From NCBI RefSeq assembly GCF_049065735.1, contig NZ_JBAKHD010000004.1, forward strand, positions 310,001 to 374,000: 64,000 bases of DNA. Direction: 5' to 3'. The stretch comes from Paramesorhizobium sp049065735 (GTDB lineage: Bacteria > Pseudomonadota > Alphaproteobacteria > Rhizobiales > Rhizobiaceae). Made by a program: the position numbers and the translations under genes. Numbering within the stretch: the stretch's first letter is position 1; each line of letters starts with the position of its first letter. Below are positions 16,539-25,049 of this stretch, piece by piece. The notes below the pieces were generated by a model that saw only the letters and a program-made list of their open reading frames with translations, searched no databases and was not told the origin of the DNA.

Positions 16539-16817
16539 TTAGCCGCAACTCCATCCGAGATCTTTGCAAAGGGATGATACGGAGCCAAAAAGCTGAAAGA
16601 CAAAACCCGCCACGATCAACCCAAACCCCAGATAATCAAGCACGCGCGGCACCTTATCTTTCTTCTCGATAGCCCTGATACCGCCGCCTTGGCCTCTCTC
16701 GTTATTCTCGTAGATTGAAAACCCGTCCAATCTATTGAAATTTCTTGTGAAATTCCCATTATAGAACAAGATTACAAACCCAAGAATATCAAGCAAAAGG
16801 CCAAGGCTAGAGAGCAT
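16539..16817 (-). CDS. 92-residue membrane protein, hypothetical
   Basis: Two hydrophobic segments, about residues 4-20 (SLGLLLDILGFVILFY) and 63-82 (LGFGLIVAGFVFQLFGSV), flank a polar loop rich in Asn, Glu and Gly (YENNERGQGGG). It resembles small membrane proteins found singly in many bacteria but I cannot name a family. The DNA is clearly richer in A and T than its neighbours, which points to acquisition. It starts one base before the pdhC stop (gap of a single base), so translation may be coupled to pdhC. Two cysteines near the C-terminus (SLCKDLGWSCG) are notable. Confidence 0.72.
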   Translation of the reverse strand: MLSSLGLLLDILGFVILFYNGNFTRNFNRLDGFSIYENNERGQGGGIRAIEKKDKVPRVLDYLGFGLIVAGFVFQLFGSVSSLCKDLGWSCG

Positions 16818-16818
16818 C

Positions 16819-18162
16819 TCAGACCAACATCCCCATCGGGTTCTCGATATACCGCTTGAACGCTGAAGCGAGTTCCGCTCCCAGCGCCCCGTCGATAACG
16901 CGGTGGTCGAAGGCGAAGGTGGCTGTCATGACGGTGCCGACCTTGAGCTCGCCATTCTTCACCACCGGCTTTTCGATCCCCGCACCGATGGACACGATCG
17001 AGGCATGCGGCGGGTTGATGATCGAGGTGAAGTTCGACACGCCGAACATGCCGAGATTCGAAACCGCCGTCGTGCCGCCCTGATACTCGGCCGGCTTCAG
17101 CTTCTTGTCGCGGGCGCGCTTGGCGAGGTCCTTCATCTCGTTGGAGATGACCGACAGCGTCTTGGTCTCCGCCTTGCGAATGATCGGCGTGATCAGCCCG
17201 TCGGGGATCGCCACGGCGACACCGACGTCGGAGTGCTTGTGCAGCACACGGGCCGTCGAGGTCCAGGAAGCATTCGCCATAGGCACGTCGCGCAGCGCGA
17301 GCGCCATCGCCTTGATGATGAAATCATTGACCGAGAGCTTGAAGGCCGGGACCTCGCCCTTCTCCGTCTTCGTCACCGGAGCGGATTTGTTGATCTCGGC
17401 GCGCAGCTTCAGGAGCGCGTCGATCTCGCAATCCATCGAGACGAAATAGGACGGAACGGTCTGATGCGATTCGGTGAGACGCGCCGCGATGGTCTTGCGC
17501 ATGCCGTCATGCGGCAGAAGCTCGTAGGAGCCTTCCTCGAAGAGCTTGAGCACCGCATCGTCCGATGGGCCCTTGGCCATGGCAGCCGCAGCCTGCGGCG
17601 CTGCCCCTGCAGGAGCCGCCTTCGCACCGCCGGAAGCAGCCGCCTTCTCCACATCCGCCTTCACGACACGGCCATGCGGGCCGGAGCCTGAAATGGCCGA
17701 TATATCGAGCCCGGCTTCCTTCGCCAGACGGCGGGCAAGCGGCGAGGAGAACACGCGGTCGCCGGTTGCCTGTGCAGCAGGCGCGGCCTTCGCCTGTTCC
17801 GACTTTGCGGGTTCGGGCGCTTTCGCTTCCGTGGCGGGAGCAGGTTTTTCTTCAGCCTTCGGCGCTTCAGCCTTGGCGGGGGCAGCATCGCCGCCCTTCG
17901 CCGCGTCCTTCACATCCTCACCTTCTCCGGCAAGGATCGCGATCAGCGCGTTGACCTTCACGCCTTCCGTACCGGCGGGGACGACGATCTTGGCGACCGT
18001 ACCCTCGTCCACGGCTTCCACTTCCATGGTCGCCTTGTCGGTCTCGATCTCGGCGATCACGTCACCGGGGGCGACCTTGTCGCCCTCCTTGACCAGCCAT
18101 TTGGCCAGATTTCCCTCTTCCATCGTCGGGGAAAGGGCCGGCATGGTGATATTGATCGGCAT
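16819..18162 (-). CDS. pdhC: Pyruvate dehydrogenase E2, dihydrolipoamide acetyltransferase
   Basis: A 447-residue E2 core of the complex. One lipoyl domain at residues 1-80 carries the lipoylated lysine in EIETDKATMEVEAVDEG. An Ala/Pro/Lys-rich linker follows (about 90-130), then a peripheral-subunit-binding domain (FSSPLARRLAKEAGLDIS, GSGPHGRVVKADVE) and the catalytic domain from about 210 with the active-site HRVIDGALGAELA near the C-terminus. It moves acetyl groups from E1 to CoA. It is spaced 16 bases from pdhB, same operon. Confidence 0.97.
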   Translation of the reverse strand: MPINITMPALSPTMEEGNLAKWLVKEGDKVAPGDVIAEIETDKATMEVEAVDEGTVAKIVVPAGTEGVKVNALIAILAGEGEDVKDAAKGGDAAPAKAEAPKAEEKPAPATEAKAPEPAKSEQAKAAPAAQATGDRVFSSPLARRLAKEAGLDISAISGSGPHGRVVKADVEKAAASGGAKAAPAGAAPQAAAAMAKGPSDDAVLKLFEEGSYELLPHDGMRKTIAARLTESHQTVPSYFVSMDCEIDALLKLRAEINKSAPVTKTEKGEVPAFKLSVNDFIIKAMALALRDVPMANASWTSTARVLHKHSDVGVAVAIPDGLITPIIRKAETKTLSVISNEMKDLAKRARDKKLKPAEYQGGTTAVSNLGMFGVSNFTSIINPPHASIVSIGAGIEKPVVKNGELKVGTVMTATFAFDHRVIDGALGAELASAFKRYIENPMGMLV

Positions 18163-18178
18163 GTCCTGATCCTTCCCT

Positions 18179-19597
18179 TTAAGCGGTATAGGTTACGGCT
18201 TTGACCGCCTCGACGACTTCGGCGACGCTCGGCAGCGCCAGCTTTTCGAGGTTCGCCGCATAGGGCATCGGCACATCCTTGCCCGCGACGGTGATGACAG
18301 GCGCGTCGAGATAATCGAATGCCTGCTGCATGACGCGCGTCGCAATCTCGGTACCGACCGATGATTGCGGGAAGCCTTCCTCGACCGTGACGCAGCGTCC
18401 GGTCTTTTTAACAGATTCGATCACCGTCGGCAGGTCCATCGGGCGGATTGTCCTCAGGTCGATGATCTCAGCATCGATGCCAAGGGTTGCCAGCTCTTCC
18501 GCCGCCTTGATGGCATAGGTCATGCCGATGCCGAAGGAGACGATGGTGACATCCTTGCCCTGCTTGTGAATGCGCGCCTTGCCGATGGGGAGGACGAAAT
18601 CATCCAGAACAGGCACATCGAAATGATGGCCGTAGAGGATTTCGTTTTCGAGGAAGATCACCGGGTTCGGGTCGCGGATCGCGGCCTTGAGCAAGCCCTT
18701 GGCGTCGGCGGCGGTGTAAGGCATCACCACCTTCAACCCCGGAATATGGCTGTACCAGGCGGCATAGCACTGCGAATGCTGGGCCGCCACGCGGGCAGCC
18801 GCACCGCTAGGCCCGCGGAACACGATGGGTGCGCCCATCTGGCCGCCGGACATATAGAGCGTCTTCGCCGCCGAATTGACGATCTGGTCGATGGCCTGCA
18901 TGGCGAAGTTGAAGGTCATGAATTCGACGATGGGCCGCAGCCCCGCCATGGCAGCGCCGACGCCGACGCCGGCAAAACCATGCTCGGTGATCGGCGTATC
19001 GACCACGCGGCGCGGACCGAACTCTTCCAGCAGCCCCTGCGTGACCTTGTAAGCGCCCTGATATTCGGCGACTTCCTCGCCCATGATGAAGACATCGCCA
19101 TCGCGGCGCATTTCCTCGGCCATCGCGTCGCGCAACGCTTCGCGGACCGTCATCTTCACCATTTCGGTGCCTTCGGGGATATCCGGGTCGGAAGCGACAT
19201 CCAGCTTCGGCTGGGCCGGCACTTTGCTTTCGGTGGCAGCCGATGGCTCTTCGCTCGACTGGCGAGCCTTGCCGCCGGCATCACCGGATGTGGCAGCGGG
19301 CGTATCCGCGTCCGCCTTCGGCGCAGAGGCGGAACCGATGGCATCGGCGCTCTCGCCTTCACCGAGCAGCACGGCGATCGGCGTATTCACCTTCACATTG
19401 TCGGTGCCTTCGGCCACTAGGATCTTGCCGAGCGTGCCTTCATCGACGGCTTCGACTTCCATCGTCGCCTTGTCGGTCTCGATTTCGGCGATCACATCGC
19501 CGGAGGTGACCTTGTCACCCTCTTTTTTCAGCCATTTGCTGAGTTTGCCCTCTTCCATCGTCGGGGAAAGGGCGGGCATGAGGATTTCTACGGGCAT
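18179..19597 (-). CDS. pdhB: Pyruvate dehydrogenase E1 beta with N-terminal lipoyl domain
   Basis: A 472-residue protein. Residues 1-80 are a lipoyl domain (EIETDKATMEVEAVDEGTLG) nearly identical to that of PdhC; a flexible Ala/Ser/Glu linker leads to the E1-beta body from about residue 145 (VREALRDAMAEEMRRDGDVF, GEEVAEYQGAYKVTQGL). The lipoyl fusion on E1-beta is a known alphaproteobacterial arrangement and adds lipoyl arms to the complex. ATG 19597 is selected because GGGAGGGAAG precedes it and the lipoyl domain starts at once; an upstream frame extends over the end of pdhA and is not needed. Confidence 0.97.
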   Translation of the reverse strand: MPVEILMPALSPTMEEGKLSKWLKKEGDKVTSGDVIAEIETDKATMEVEAVDEGTLGKILVAEGTDNVKVNTPIAVLLGEGESADAIGSASAPKADADTPAATSGDAGGKARQSSEEPSAATESKVPAQPKLDVASDPDIPEGTEMVKMTVREALRDAMAEEMRRDGDVFIMGEEVAEYQGAYKVTQGLLEEFGPRRVVDTPITEHGFAGVGVGAAMAGLRPIVEFMTFNFAMQAIDQIVNSAAKTLYMSGGQMGAPIVFRGPSGAAARVAAQHSQCYAAWYSHIPGLKVVMPYTAADAKGLLKAAIRDPNPVIFLENEILYGHHFDVPVLDDFVLPIGKARIHKQGKDVTIVSFGIGMTYAIKAAEELATLGIDAEIIDLRTIRPMDLPTVIESVKKTGRCVTVEEGFPQSSVGTEIATRVMQQAFDYLDAPVITVAGKDVPMPYAANLEKLALPSVAEVVEAVKAVTYTA

Positions 19598-19610
19598 GTC
19601 TTCCCTCCCC

Positions 19611-20651
19611 TTAGAGCAGGATGTCGGTGTAAAGTTCGGACGCGTCGGGCTCGGGATCGTTTGTCGCGAAATCCGCCGCGTCGGCGACGATATCGCGCAC
19701 ATCCTTGTCGATTGCCTTCAACTCGTCCTCGCTCGCCCAGCCCTTTTCAATAAGCCGGTTGCGCACCTGATCGATGGGGTCATGCTCGGAGCGCATCTTC
19801 TGCACTTCATCCTTGGAGCGGTACTTTGCCGGGTCCGACATGGAGTGGCCGCGATAGCGGTAGGTGAGCATTTCCAGAATGATCGGCCCCTTGCCGGCGC
19901 GGGCCCATTCGACAGCTTCATCACCAGCAGCTTTTACGGCCCGCACGTCCATGCCATCGACCTGGATGCCGGGGATATCGAAGGAGGCGCCGCGCTTGGA
20001 GAAATCCGTCTGCGCAGAGGCGCGCGCCGTCGAGGTTCCCATGCCGTAGCGGTTGTTCTCGATCACGTAGACCACCGGCAGACCCCAGAGCTTGGCCATG
20101 TTGAAGCTCTCATAGACCTGGCCCTGGTTGGCCGCGCCGTCACCGAAATAGGTGATCGAGACATTGTCGTTGCCGCGATATTTGTTAGCGAAAGCAAGGC
20201 CCGTGCCGAGCGGCACCTGCGCACCGACGATGCCATGGCCGCCATAGAAATATTTTTCCTTGGAGAACATGTGCATCGAGCCGCCCTTCCCCTTGGAAAG
20301 GCCGTTGCGCCGTCCGGTCAGCTCCGCCATGACACCGCGCGGGCTCATGCCCGTGGCAAGCATATGGCCATGGTCGCGATAGGCCGTGATGACCTGGTCG
20401 CCTTTCTTCAGCGCAAGCTGCATGCCGACAACGACCGCTTCCTGGCCGATATAGAGATGGCAGAAGCCGCCGATGAGGCCCATGCCGTAGAGCTGGCCGG
20501 CCTTTTCCTCGAAACGCCGGATCAGCAGCATTTCGCGATAGGCGTCGATTTCCTGGTCCTTGGTGAAATCGGCAGGCTTGGGTGCCTTGGGTGCGTTTGT
20601 AGAAGCCGCCTGCGCTTTCGGCGCAGGAGCTTGGTTAGCCCTCGGTGCCAT
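19611..20651 (-). CDS. pdhA: Pyruvate dehydrogenase E1 alpha
   Basis: A 346-residue thiamine-diphosphate subunit. The ThDP/Mg motif is YFGDGAANQGQVYESFNMA ending in ENNRYGMGTS, preceded by GGHGIVGAQVPLGTGLAFA. The first ~35 residues are Ala/Pro/Lys-rich (APKAQAASTNAPKAPK) and probably disordered, as in other rhizobial PdhA. With PdhB it decarboxylates pyruvate and reductively acetylates lipoyl groups. First gene of the pdh cluster. The 210-base gap up to ftsB holds a TTAACC/GGTTAA hairpin and another GC-rich inverted repeat, and must carry the pdh promoter. Confidence 0.97.
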   Translation of the reverse strand: MAPRANQAPAPKAQAASTNAPKAPKPADFTKDQEIDAYREMLLIRRFEEKAGQLYGMGLIGGFCHLYIGQEAVVVGMQLALKKGDQVITAYRDHGHMLATGMSPRGVMAELTGRRNGLSKGKGGSMHMFSKEKYFYGGHGIVGAQVPLGTGLAFANKYRGNDNVSITYFGDGAANQGQVYESFNMAKLWGLPVVYVIENNRYGMGTSTARASAQTDFSKRGASFDIPGIQVDGMDVRAVKAAGDEAVEWARAGKGPIILEMLTYRYRGHSMSDPAKYRSKDEVQKMRSEHDPIDQVRNRLIEKGWASEDELKAIDKDVRDIVADAADFATNDPEPDASELYTDILL

Positions 20652-20772
20652 TACTCACTCCCTGTTATGGTTGGCGGGGAGGATAAACGGGTGTCACACA
20701 AGATACAATATGCACCCAGCGCATGGCTGCTATGAGATTATAACATCCTAATAATACACGATAAAAAGGTGA

Positions 20773-20791
20773 TTAACCTCGTTTCGGTTAA
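20773..20791 (-). terminator. Weak hairpin downstream of ftsB
   Basis: On the minus strand TTAACC, a seven-base loop, GGTTAA, then TCACCTTTTTATC. The stem is only six pairs and the T run starts four bases later, so this is a weak terminator candidate or part of the pdhA leader. A second inverted repeat (GCGGGCG / CGCCCGC, 20819-20841) lies between it and ftsB. Confidence 0.35.
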
Positions 20792-20861
20792 TTAGCTATG
20801 CGTTTTCGCTCTCACTCGCGGGCGGCGGATCATCGCCCGCCTCGTCCCGCGCGATCAAATT

Positions 20862-21176
20862 TCAGTGCGGCAGCATGATCGTCACTTCATCCGGGCGTGA
20901 CAGATTCAGGGCGCGGCGCGCTTGCTCGTCGAGCATATCCTTCTCGATGGAGCCGTCGCGCACGAGTGCCACTTCCCGCTCCAGATCGGTGCGCTGGCGC
21001 GTCAATTCGGCGAGCTGGTCGTTCATGATGCGGATCTGCTCTTCCAGCTTCACCCGGGCATTGATGCCGTATTCGCCGTGATAGGCGTGAAAACCGAAAT
21101 AATAGAGAAACGCGGCTGTAAGAGCCGGCACGATCAGCCGTCCACGAATCGATTTGCGCTTCTGTTTTGTCCACAT
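20862..21176 (-). CDS. ftsB: Septum formation initiator FtsB/DivIC
   Basis: A 104-residue single-pass protein. After a basic start (MWTKQKRKSIRGR) comes a membrane helix (LIVPALTAAFLYYFGFHAY), then a periplasmic coiled coil, residues about 45-80 (VKLEEQIRIMNDQLAEL, ERTDLEREVALVRDG-like heptads), and the conserved IEKDMLDEQARRALNLSRPDE. In the divisome it bridges FtsL and FtsQ. ATG 21176 is preferred over one seven codons upstream as it matches the family start. Location between eno and pdhA is standard in Rhizobiales. Confidence 0.93.
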   Translation of the reverse strand: MWTKQKRKSIRGRLIVPALTAAFLYYFGFHAYHGEYGINARVKLEEQIRIMNDQLAELTRQRTDLEREVALVRDGSIEKDMLDEQARRALNLSRPDEVTIMLPH

Positions 21177-21193
21177 GGTCCCGATACCTTCGC

Positions 21194-21234
21194 GCATGAT
21201 CCAAAAGGTGCTGACTTTTCGGTCAGGATCATGC
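21194..21234. repeat. Short palindromic repeat (copy 2 of 3)
   Basis: GCATGATCC ... GGATCATGC with an inner CTGACTTTTCGGTCAG-like palindrome. Same family as 14098-14129 and 48908-48974. It lies just upstream of ftsB in the 273-base gap before the eamA gene; the rest of that gap (21235-21449) shows no gene. Confidence 0.75.
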
Positions 21235-21449
21235 GGCTACCAAGGCAGCACACAAACATTGTTTTGCTTAACAGAGGCTTACAATCCGGCTTCCTGACCG
21301 AACGCCGCGGTAATCAAATCGCGCATTCCGCCGTGCGTAGGCTGGATTGCGGACGGCAACGAAACGCCAGCTTCATTTATGTTCCAACACCCGATAAGCC
21401 TTCCACGCAGAAGACAAATCCATCACTTCGCGCAGGCAGGTCGTCAGAC

Positions 21450-22340
21450 ATGAAACCCAGGCATTTCTTTCTCGCCCTCCTCGTCGCGGCGATATGGGGC
21501 ATAAACTTCACCGTAATCCGGGTCGGGCTTGGCAGTTTTCCGCCATTGCTGCTTGCCGCGCTGCGATTTGCCATCGCGGCCCTCCCCGTCTTTTTCCTGC
21601 CGCGACCGAACATAGCCTGGCCGCTCTTCCTCTGGATCGGGATGATGCTGTTCTTCGGCCAGTTCGCCCTGCTTTTCACCGGCATGGCCGTCGGCCTCCC
21701 CGCCGGGCTCGCCTCGGTCGTCCTGCAATCGCAAGCCTTCCTGACGATCCTCATCGCCTCGGCGTTCCTGCGCGAAAGGCCGATGCCCCGGCAGCTGGCG
21801 GGCACCTTGGTCGCGTTTTCAGGCCTGTTGGCGATTTCGGCGACTGCCAATGGCAGCGATTTTTCGATTGCCGGCCTTGGTCTCTGCCTTGCCGCCGCCC
21901 TGTGCTGGGCTGTCGGCAACGTGCTTCTGAGACGCGCCGGAAAGGTCGACATGCTGGCGCTGGTGGTTTGGCTGAGCCTCATCCCGCCGATCCCGCTGCT
22001 CCTGTTGTCGCTGCTGCTGGACGGCCCGCAGACGGTCGGCCACGCGTTGCTGACCATCAATTGGAGCGGCGCGGGCGCGGTGCTCTACATCGCCGTGCTT
22101 TCAACCATTCTAGGATTTGCCATCTGGGGGCAGTTGCTCAAGCGATACACGGCCGCCACCGTAGCGCCCTTCTCGCTGCTCGTGCCGATCTTCGGCGCAG
22201 CCTCGGCGGCATTGTTCCTGGGCGAACATTTCGGCCCCGCCCGCATGACCGGCATGGGGTTGGTGCTGGCTGGCCTCGTTATCGTGGTTTTTCCGGGGAG
22301 GATTAGAGTGCCGCGCTTTGCCGGAAGTGCGAATTCGTGA
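21450..22340 (+). CDS. EamA/DMT-superfamily metabolite exporter
   Basis: A 296-residue inner-membrane protein with about ten hydrophobic helices in two homologous EamA halves. The first half opens with FFLALLVAAIWGINFTVIRVG, the family signature; the second half with LCLAAALCWAVGNVLLRR near residue 150. Closest known type by these motifs is the O-acetylserine/cysteine exporter EamA, but substrate is not provable. ATG 21450 is chosen from the family N-terminus; no strong Shine-Dalgarno site is seen. The gene is on the plus strand between eno and ftsB, and rhizobial genomes often have an EamA gene here. Confidence 0.88.
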   Translation: MKPRHFFLALLVAAIWGINFTVIRVGLGSFPPLLLAALRFAIAALPVFFLPRPNIAWPLFLWIGMMLFFGQFALLFTGMAVGLPAGLASVVLQSQAFLTILIASAFLRERPMPRQLAGTLVAFSGLLAISATANGSDFSIAGLGLCLAAALCWAVGNVLLRRAGKVDMLALVVWLSLIPPIPLLLLSLLLDGPQTVGHALLTINWSGAGAVLYIAVLSTILGFAIWGQLLKRYTAATVAPFSLLVPIFGAASAALFLGEHFGPARMTGMGLVLAGLVIVVFPGRIRVPRFAGSANS

Positions 22341-22392
22341 GAATAATCCCAATACAGTATGGCTAATTCTCAAACAGGACCGCGACGGACGT

Positions 22393-22659
22393 TCATTCGT
22401 CTCCCCTTGGAATCATCGCTTGGTAGCGCGCTCGCAGTTCAGCAAAAACCTCTTCAGCGGCATGTGTGCGGCCCGCGTCGGCATCAGCCAAACCACGCAT
22501 GATCGCAGCATCCAGCGCGGCCAATTTTGCCTCCCGCTCCTGGACCAGCCTTACCCCTTCCCGCAGAACCTCGCTTTTCGAGCCGTACCTGCCCTTATCG
22601 ACGAGTTCCTGGATGTAGCTTTCAAGCTGCTTGCCTAAGTCGGCGCTGATCATGTGCAT
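22393..22659 (-). CDS. ParD-like type II antitoxin, no partner toxin
   Basis: About 88 residues. The N-terminal half is a ribbon-helix-helix segment (ISADLGKQLESYIQELVDKG, YGSKSEVLREGVRLVQER) typical of the CC2985/ParD antitoxin family; the C-terminal half (RARYQAMIPRGDE) is the toxin-binding tail. Start may be 22659 or 22653. A parE gene would normally overlap the stop; here an ATG does overlap it (ATGA) but the frame closes after MNVRRGPV. The next 50 bases lead into the eamA end, so the toxin is lost. An orphan antitoxin may still bind its own promoter. Confidence 0.75.
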   Translation of the reverse strand: MHMISADLGKQLESYIQELVDKGRYGSKSEVLREGVRLVQEREAKLAALDAAIMRGLADADAGRTHAAEEVFAELRARYQAMIPRGDE

Positions 22660-22706
22660 TTCTCCATCCAGACACATATACCAGTTTATCAACTATTATC
22701 AATAAA

Positions 22707-22736
22707 TCGCCGCGCGCCAATAACGACGCGCGGCGA
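22707..22736 (-). terminator. Rho-independent terminator after eno
   Basis: Ten-base GC-rich perfect stem: on the minus strand TCGCCGCGCG, a ten-base loop, CGCGCGGCGA, followed by TTTATTGATAA. It lies 15 bases past the eno stop. The tail is AT-rich rather than pure T. Confidence 0.75.
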
Positions 22737-22750
22737 GAAGCAAAGAACTA

Positions 22751-24028
22751 TCAGACCCGCTTGAACGCCGAGTAGCCCGCATAACGCGCCTGCGGCCCAA
22801 GCTCTTCCTCGATACGGATGAGCTGATTGTATTTGGCGAGCCGGTCGGAGCGGGCGAGAGAGCCGGTCTTGATCTGCCCGCAATTGGTGGCGACGGCGAG
22901 GTCGGCGATGGTCGAATCCTCGGTTTCGCCCGAGCGGTGCGACATCACCGCGGTGTAGCCGGCCTTGTGGGCGGTCTCGACCGCGTCCAGCGTTTCCGAC
23001 AGCGAGCCGATCTGATTGACTTTGACCAGGATCGAGTTCGCCACACCCTGCTTGATACCGTCGCGCAGGCGCGCGGAATTGGTCACGAAGAGATCATCGC
23101 CAACAAGCTGGCAGCGCTTGCCGATGAGGTCGGTCAGATATTTCCAGCCTTCCCAATCATCCTCGGCCATGCCGTCCTCGATGGTGATAATCGGGTAATC
23201 GGTGGCGAGCTTGGCGAGGTATTCGGCCTGCGCCTTGGCGTCGCGCGTCACGTTCTCGCCCTCATAGACGTAGTTGCCGCCCTTGAAGAATTCGGTCGCG
23301 GCGCAGTCGAGGCCGATGGCGATCTCCTCGCCCGGCTTGAAGCCGGCCTTCTCGATGGACTCGACGATGAAGTCCAGAGCCGCCTCGGCGCTTTTGAGGT
23401 TCGGCGCGAAACCACCTTCGTCACCGACATTGGTGTTGTGGCCGGCGTCCTTCAGGCGCTTCTTCAGCGTATGGAACACTTCGGCGCCATAGCGGACCGC
23501 CTCGCGCATGGAGGTGGCGCCCACGGGAAGCACCATGAATTCCTGAAAATCGATGGGGTTATCGGCATGCGCGCCGCCATTGATGATGTTCATCATCGGC
23601 ACGGGAAGGATATGCGCGTTCACGCCGCCGACATAGCGATAGAGCGGCAGGCTGGTTGCCTGCGCTGCGGCCTTGGCAACAGCGAGCGAAACGCCGAGAA
23701 TGGCGTTCGCGCCGAGGCGGCTCTTGTTCGGCGTGCCGTCGAGTTCGATCATGGTCTGATCGATATGAAGCTGGTTTTCCGCATCCATGCCGGCCAGCGC
23801 ATCGAAAATCGCGCCATTGACCGCATCGACCGCCTTCTCGACGCCCTTGCCCAGATAGCGCGAGCCGCCATCGCGCAATTCCACCGCCTCATGCGCGCCC
23901 GTCGAAGCGCCCGAGGGCACCGCCGCCCGGCCGAAGGACCCGTCCTCCAGCCTCACATCGACTTCCACGGTCGGATTGCCGCGGCTGTCGAGAATTTCAC
24001 GACCGACGATGTCGATAATAGCAGTCAT
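22751..24028 (-). CDS. eno: Enolase
   Basis: A 425-residue glycolytic enzyme converting 2-phosphoglycerate to phosphoenolpyruvate. Visible motifs: GREILDSRGNPTVEVDV at the start, SGASTGAHEAVELRDG, MNIINGGAHADNPIDFQEFM, VGDEGGFAPNL, the metal ligands in ITIEDGMAEDDWEGW and VGDDLFVTN, and MSHRSGETEDSTIADLAVA near the end. ATG 24028 follows GGAAGGA. It lies downstream of a Fic gene and ends in a strong hairpin. In this order enolase is next to ftsB and pdhA, a group producing and then burning pyruvate. Confidence 0.98.
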   Translation of the reverse strand: MTAIIDIVGREILDSRGNPTVEVDVRLEDGSFGRAAVPSGASTGAHEAVELRDGGSRYLGKGVEKAVDAVNGAIFDALAGMDAENQLHIDQTMIELDGTPNKSRLGANAILGVSLAVAKAAAQATSLPLYRYVGGVNAHILPVPMMNIINGGAHADNPIDFQEFMVLPVGATSMREAVRYGAEVFHTLKKRLKDAGHNTNVGDEGGFAPNLKSAEAALDFIVESIEKAGFKPGEEIAIGLDCAATEFFKGGNYVYEGENVTRDAKAQAEYLAKLATDYPIITIEDGMAEDDWEGWKYLTDLIGKRCQLVGDDLFVTNSARLRDGIKQGVANSILVKVNQIGSLSETLDAVETAHKAGYTAVMSHRSGETEDSTIADLAVATNCGQIKTGSLARSDRLAKYNQLIRIEEELGPQARYAGYSAFKRV

Positions 24029-24056
24029 GGTGGGTATTCCTTCCATTGCGAATGAA

Positions 24057-24076
24057 GCGCGAGAGAACTCTCGCGC
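24057..24076. promoter_or_regulatory. Perfect 9-bp palindrome in the eno leader
   Basis: GCGCGAGAG AA CTCTCGCGC, 29 bases upstream of the eno ATG and in the gap after the fic gene. No T tract follows on either strand, so it is not a classic terminator. It is either an operator or a leader hairpin close to the enolase ribosome-binding site. Confidence 0.5.
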
Positions 24077-24184
24077 CTTCAATAGCGAAAGGAGGGTGGA
24101 AGGAAAATCCCTTGTTCGTGAAATCAGTGTCACAGATCGGCTGGAAGAAATGCCGCCTCTTCGCGCTCCATCGGACGGGACCCT

Positions 24185-24979
24185 TCAATTGGGCTGGCGC
24201 TGCGAATTCTCGCTCGAAAACGATTCTGTCACTGCACTCAGATAAAGGTCCAGTGTCTGATCCAGCCGGGAAAACATGAGTCTGTCAAAAGCCTCATATC
24301 CCTGCCCCGCCTGCCCTTCTTCCAAGGCAGCGATGTAGGCTGGCCGGTCCTCCGGGCGAATGGCAATCGGCGGATATCCGCCGCGTATGAGAATGAGATT
24401 CATCAACAGGCGCGCTGTCCTGCCATTGCCGTCATTGAACGGATGGATGGCGACAAGGCGCCGATGGGCTTCGAATGCGGTTTCCGGCTCATCGCCTGCT
24501 TGTTCCAGCCAATGAACGAAATCGCGCATCATGACCGGCACTTCGGCAGGCGATGGGAATTGATGCGGTCCGGAACCGGTGTTCACAAAGCGCGCGGTAT
24601 CGGCATAGCGCCCGGCGATATCAGGTTTGGATTGGGCGACCACGAGCTGGTGCAAGGTCCTGATGTCGGTCTCGCGGATTGCGCCGCCTTTTTGTGAGCC
24701 GATCTCGATAACCCAATCCAGAGCCCGGACGTGATCCACCGCTTCAAGATGATCCTTCAGCGGCTTTCCGCTGACCGTGATCCCTTTCTCGATGACCAAT
24801 GCGGTTTCGCCGGCAGTAAGGGTATTCCCTTCCAGCGCGTTCGATGTGTAGGTGATATCGATACGCTGAACGGATTCGAGATTATCCAGGGCGTCAGGGC
24901 GCGCTTTTGCTTTGAGCGTATCGAGCTTTCGCTTCTTCTTGCGAACTATTTCCGCAATAGTCATATCGCCCGAGCCCAT
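24185..24979 (-). CDS. Fic-family protein (probable AMPylase, class II)
   Basis: A 264-residue protein with the full Fic core HPFNDGNGRTAR starting at H179, which transfers AMP (or another phosphate-containing group) to hydroxyl side chains. The inhibitory motif SNALEGN lies at residues 46-52 with Glu50, N-terminal to the core, making this a class II Fic that represses itself in cis. The flap region GRYADTARFVNTG also fits. No antitoxin gene adjoins, consistent with self-inhibition. It lies upstream of eno in the same direction with 156 bases between; a link to enolase is not implied. Confidence 0.88.
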   Translation of the reverse strand: MGSGDMTIAEIVRKKKRKLDTLKAKARPDALDNLESVQRIDITYTSNALEGNTLTAGETALVIEKGITVSGKPLKDHLEAVDHVRALDWVIEIGSQKGGAIRETDIRTLHQLVVAQSKPDIAGRYADTARFVNTGSGPHQFPSPAEVPVMMRDFVHWLEQAGDEPETAFEAHRRLVAIHPFNDGNGRTARLLMNLILIRGGYPPIAIRPEDRPAYIAALEEGQAGQGYEAFDRLMFSRLDQTLDLYLSAVTESFSSENSQRQPN

Positions 24980-25049
24980 TTTAATTTCCGCGATAGATGT
25001 CGAAGGAAGCTACCGCGAGGGCTATCGTCTGTAAAGCAACGCCTCTGAC

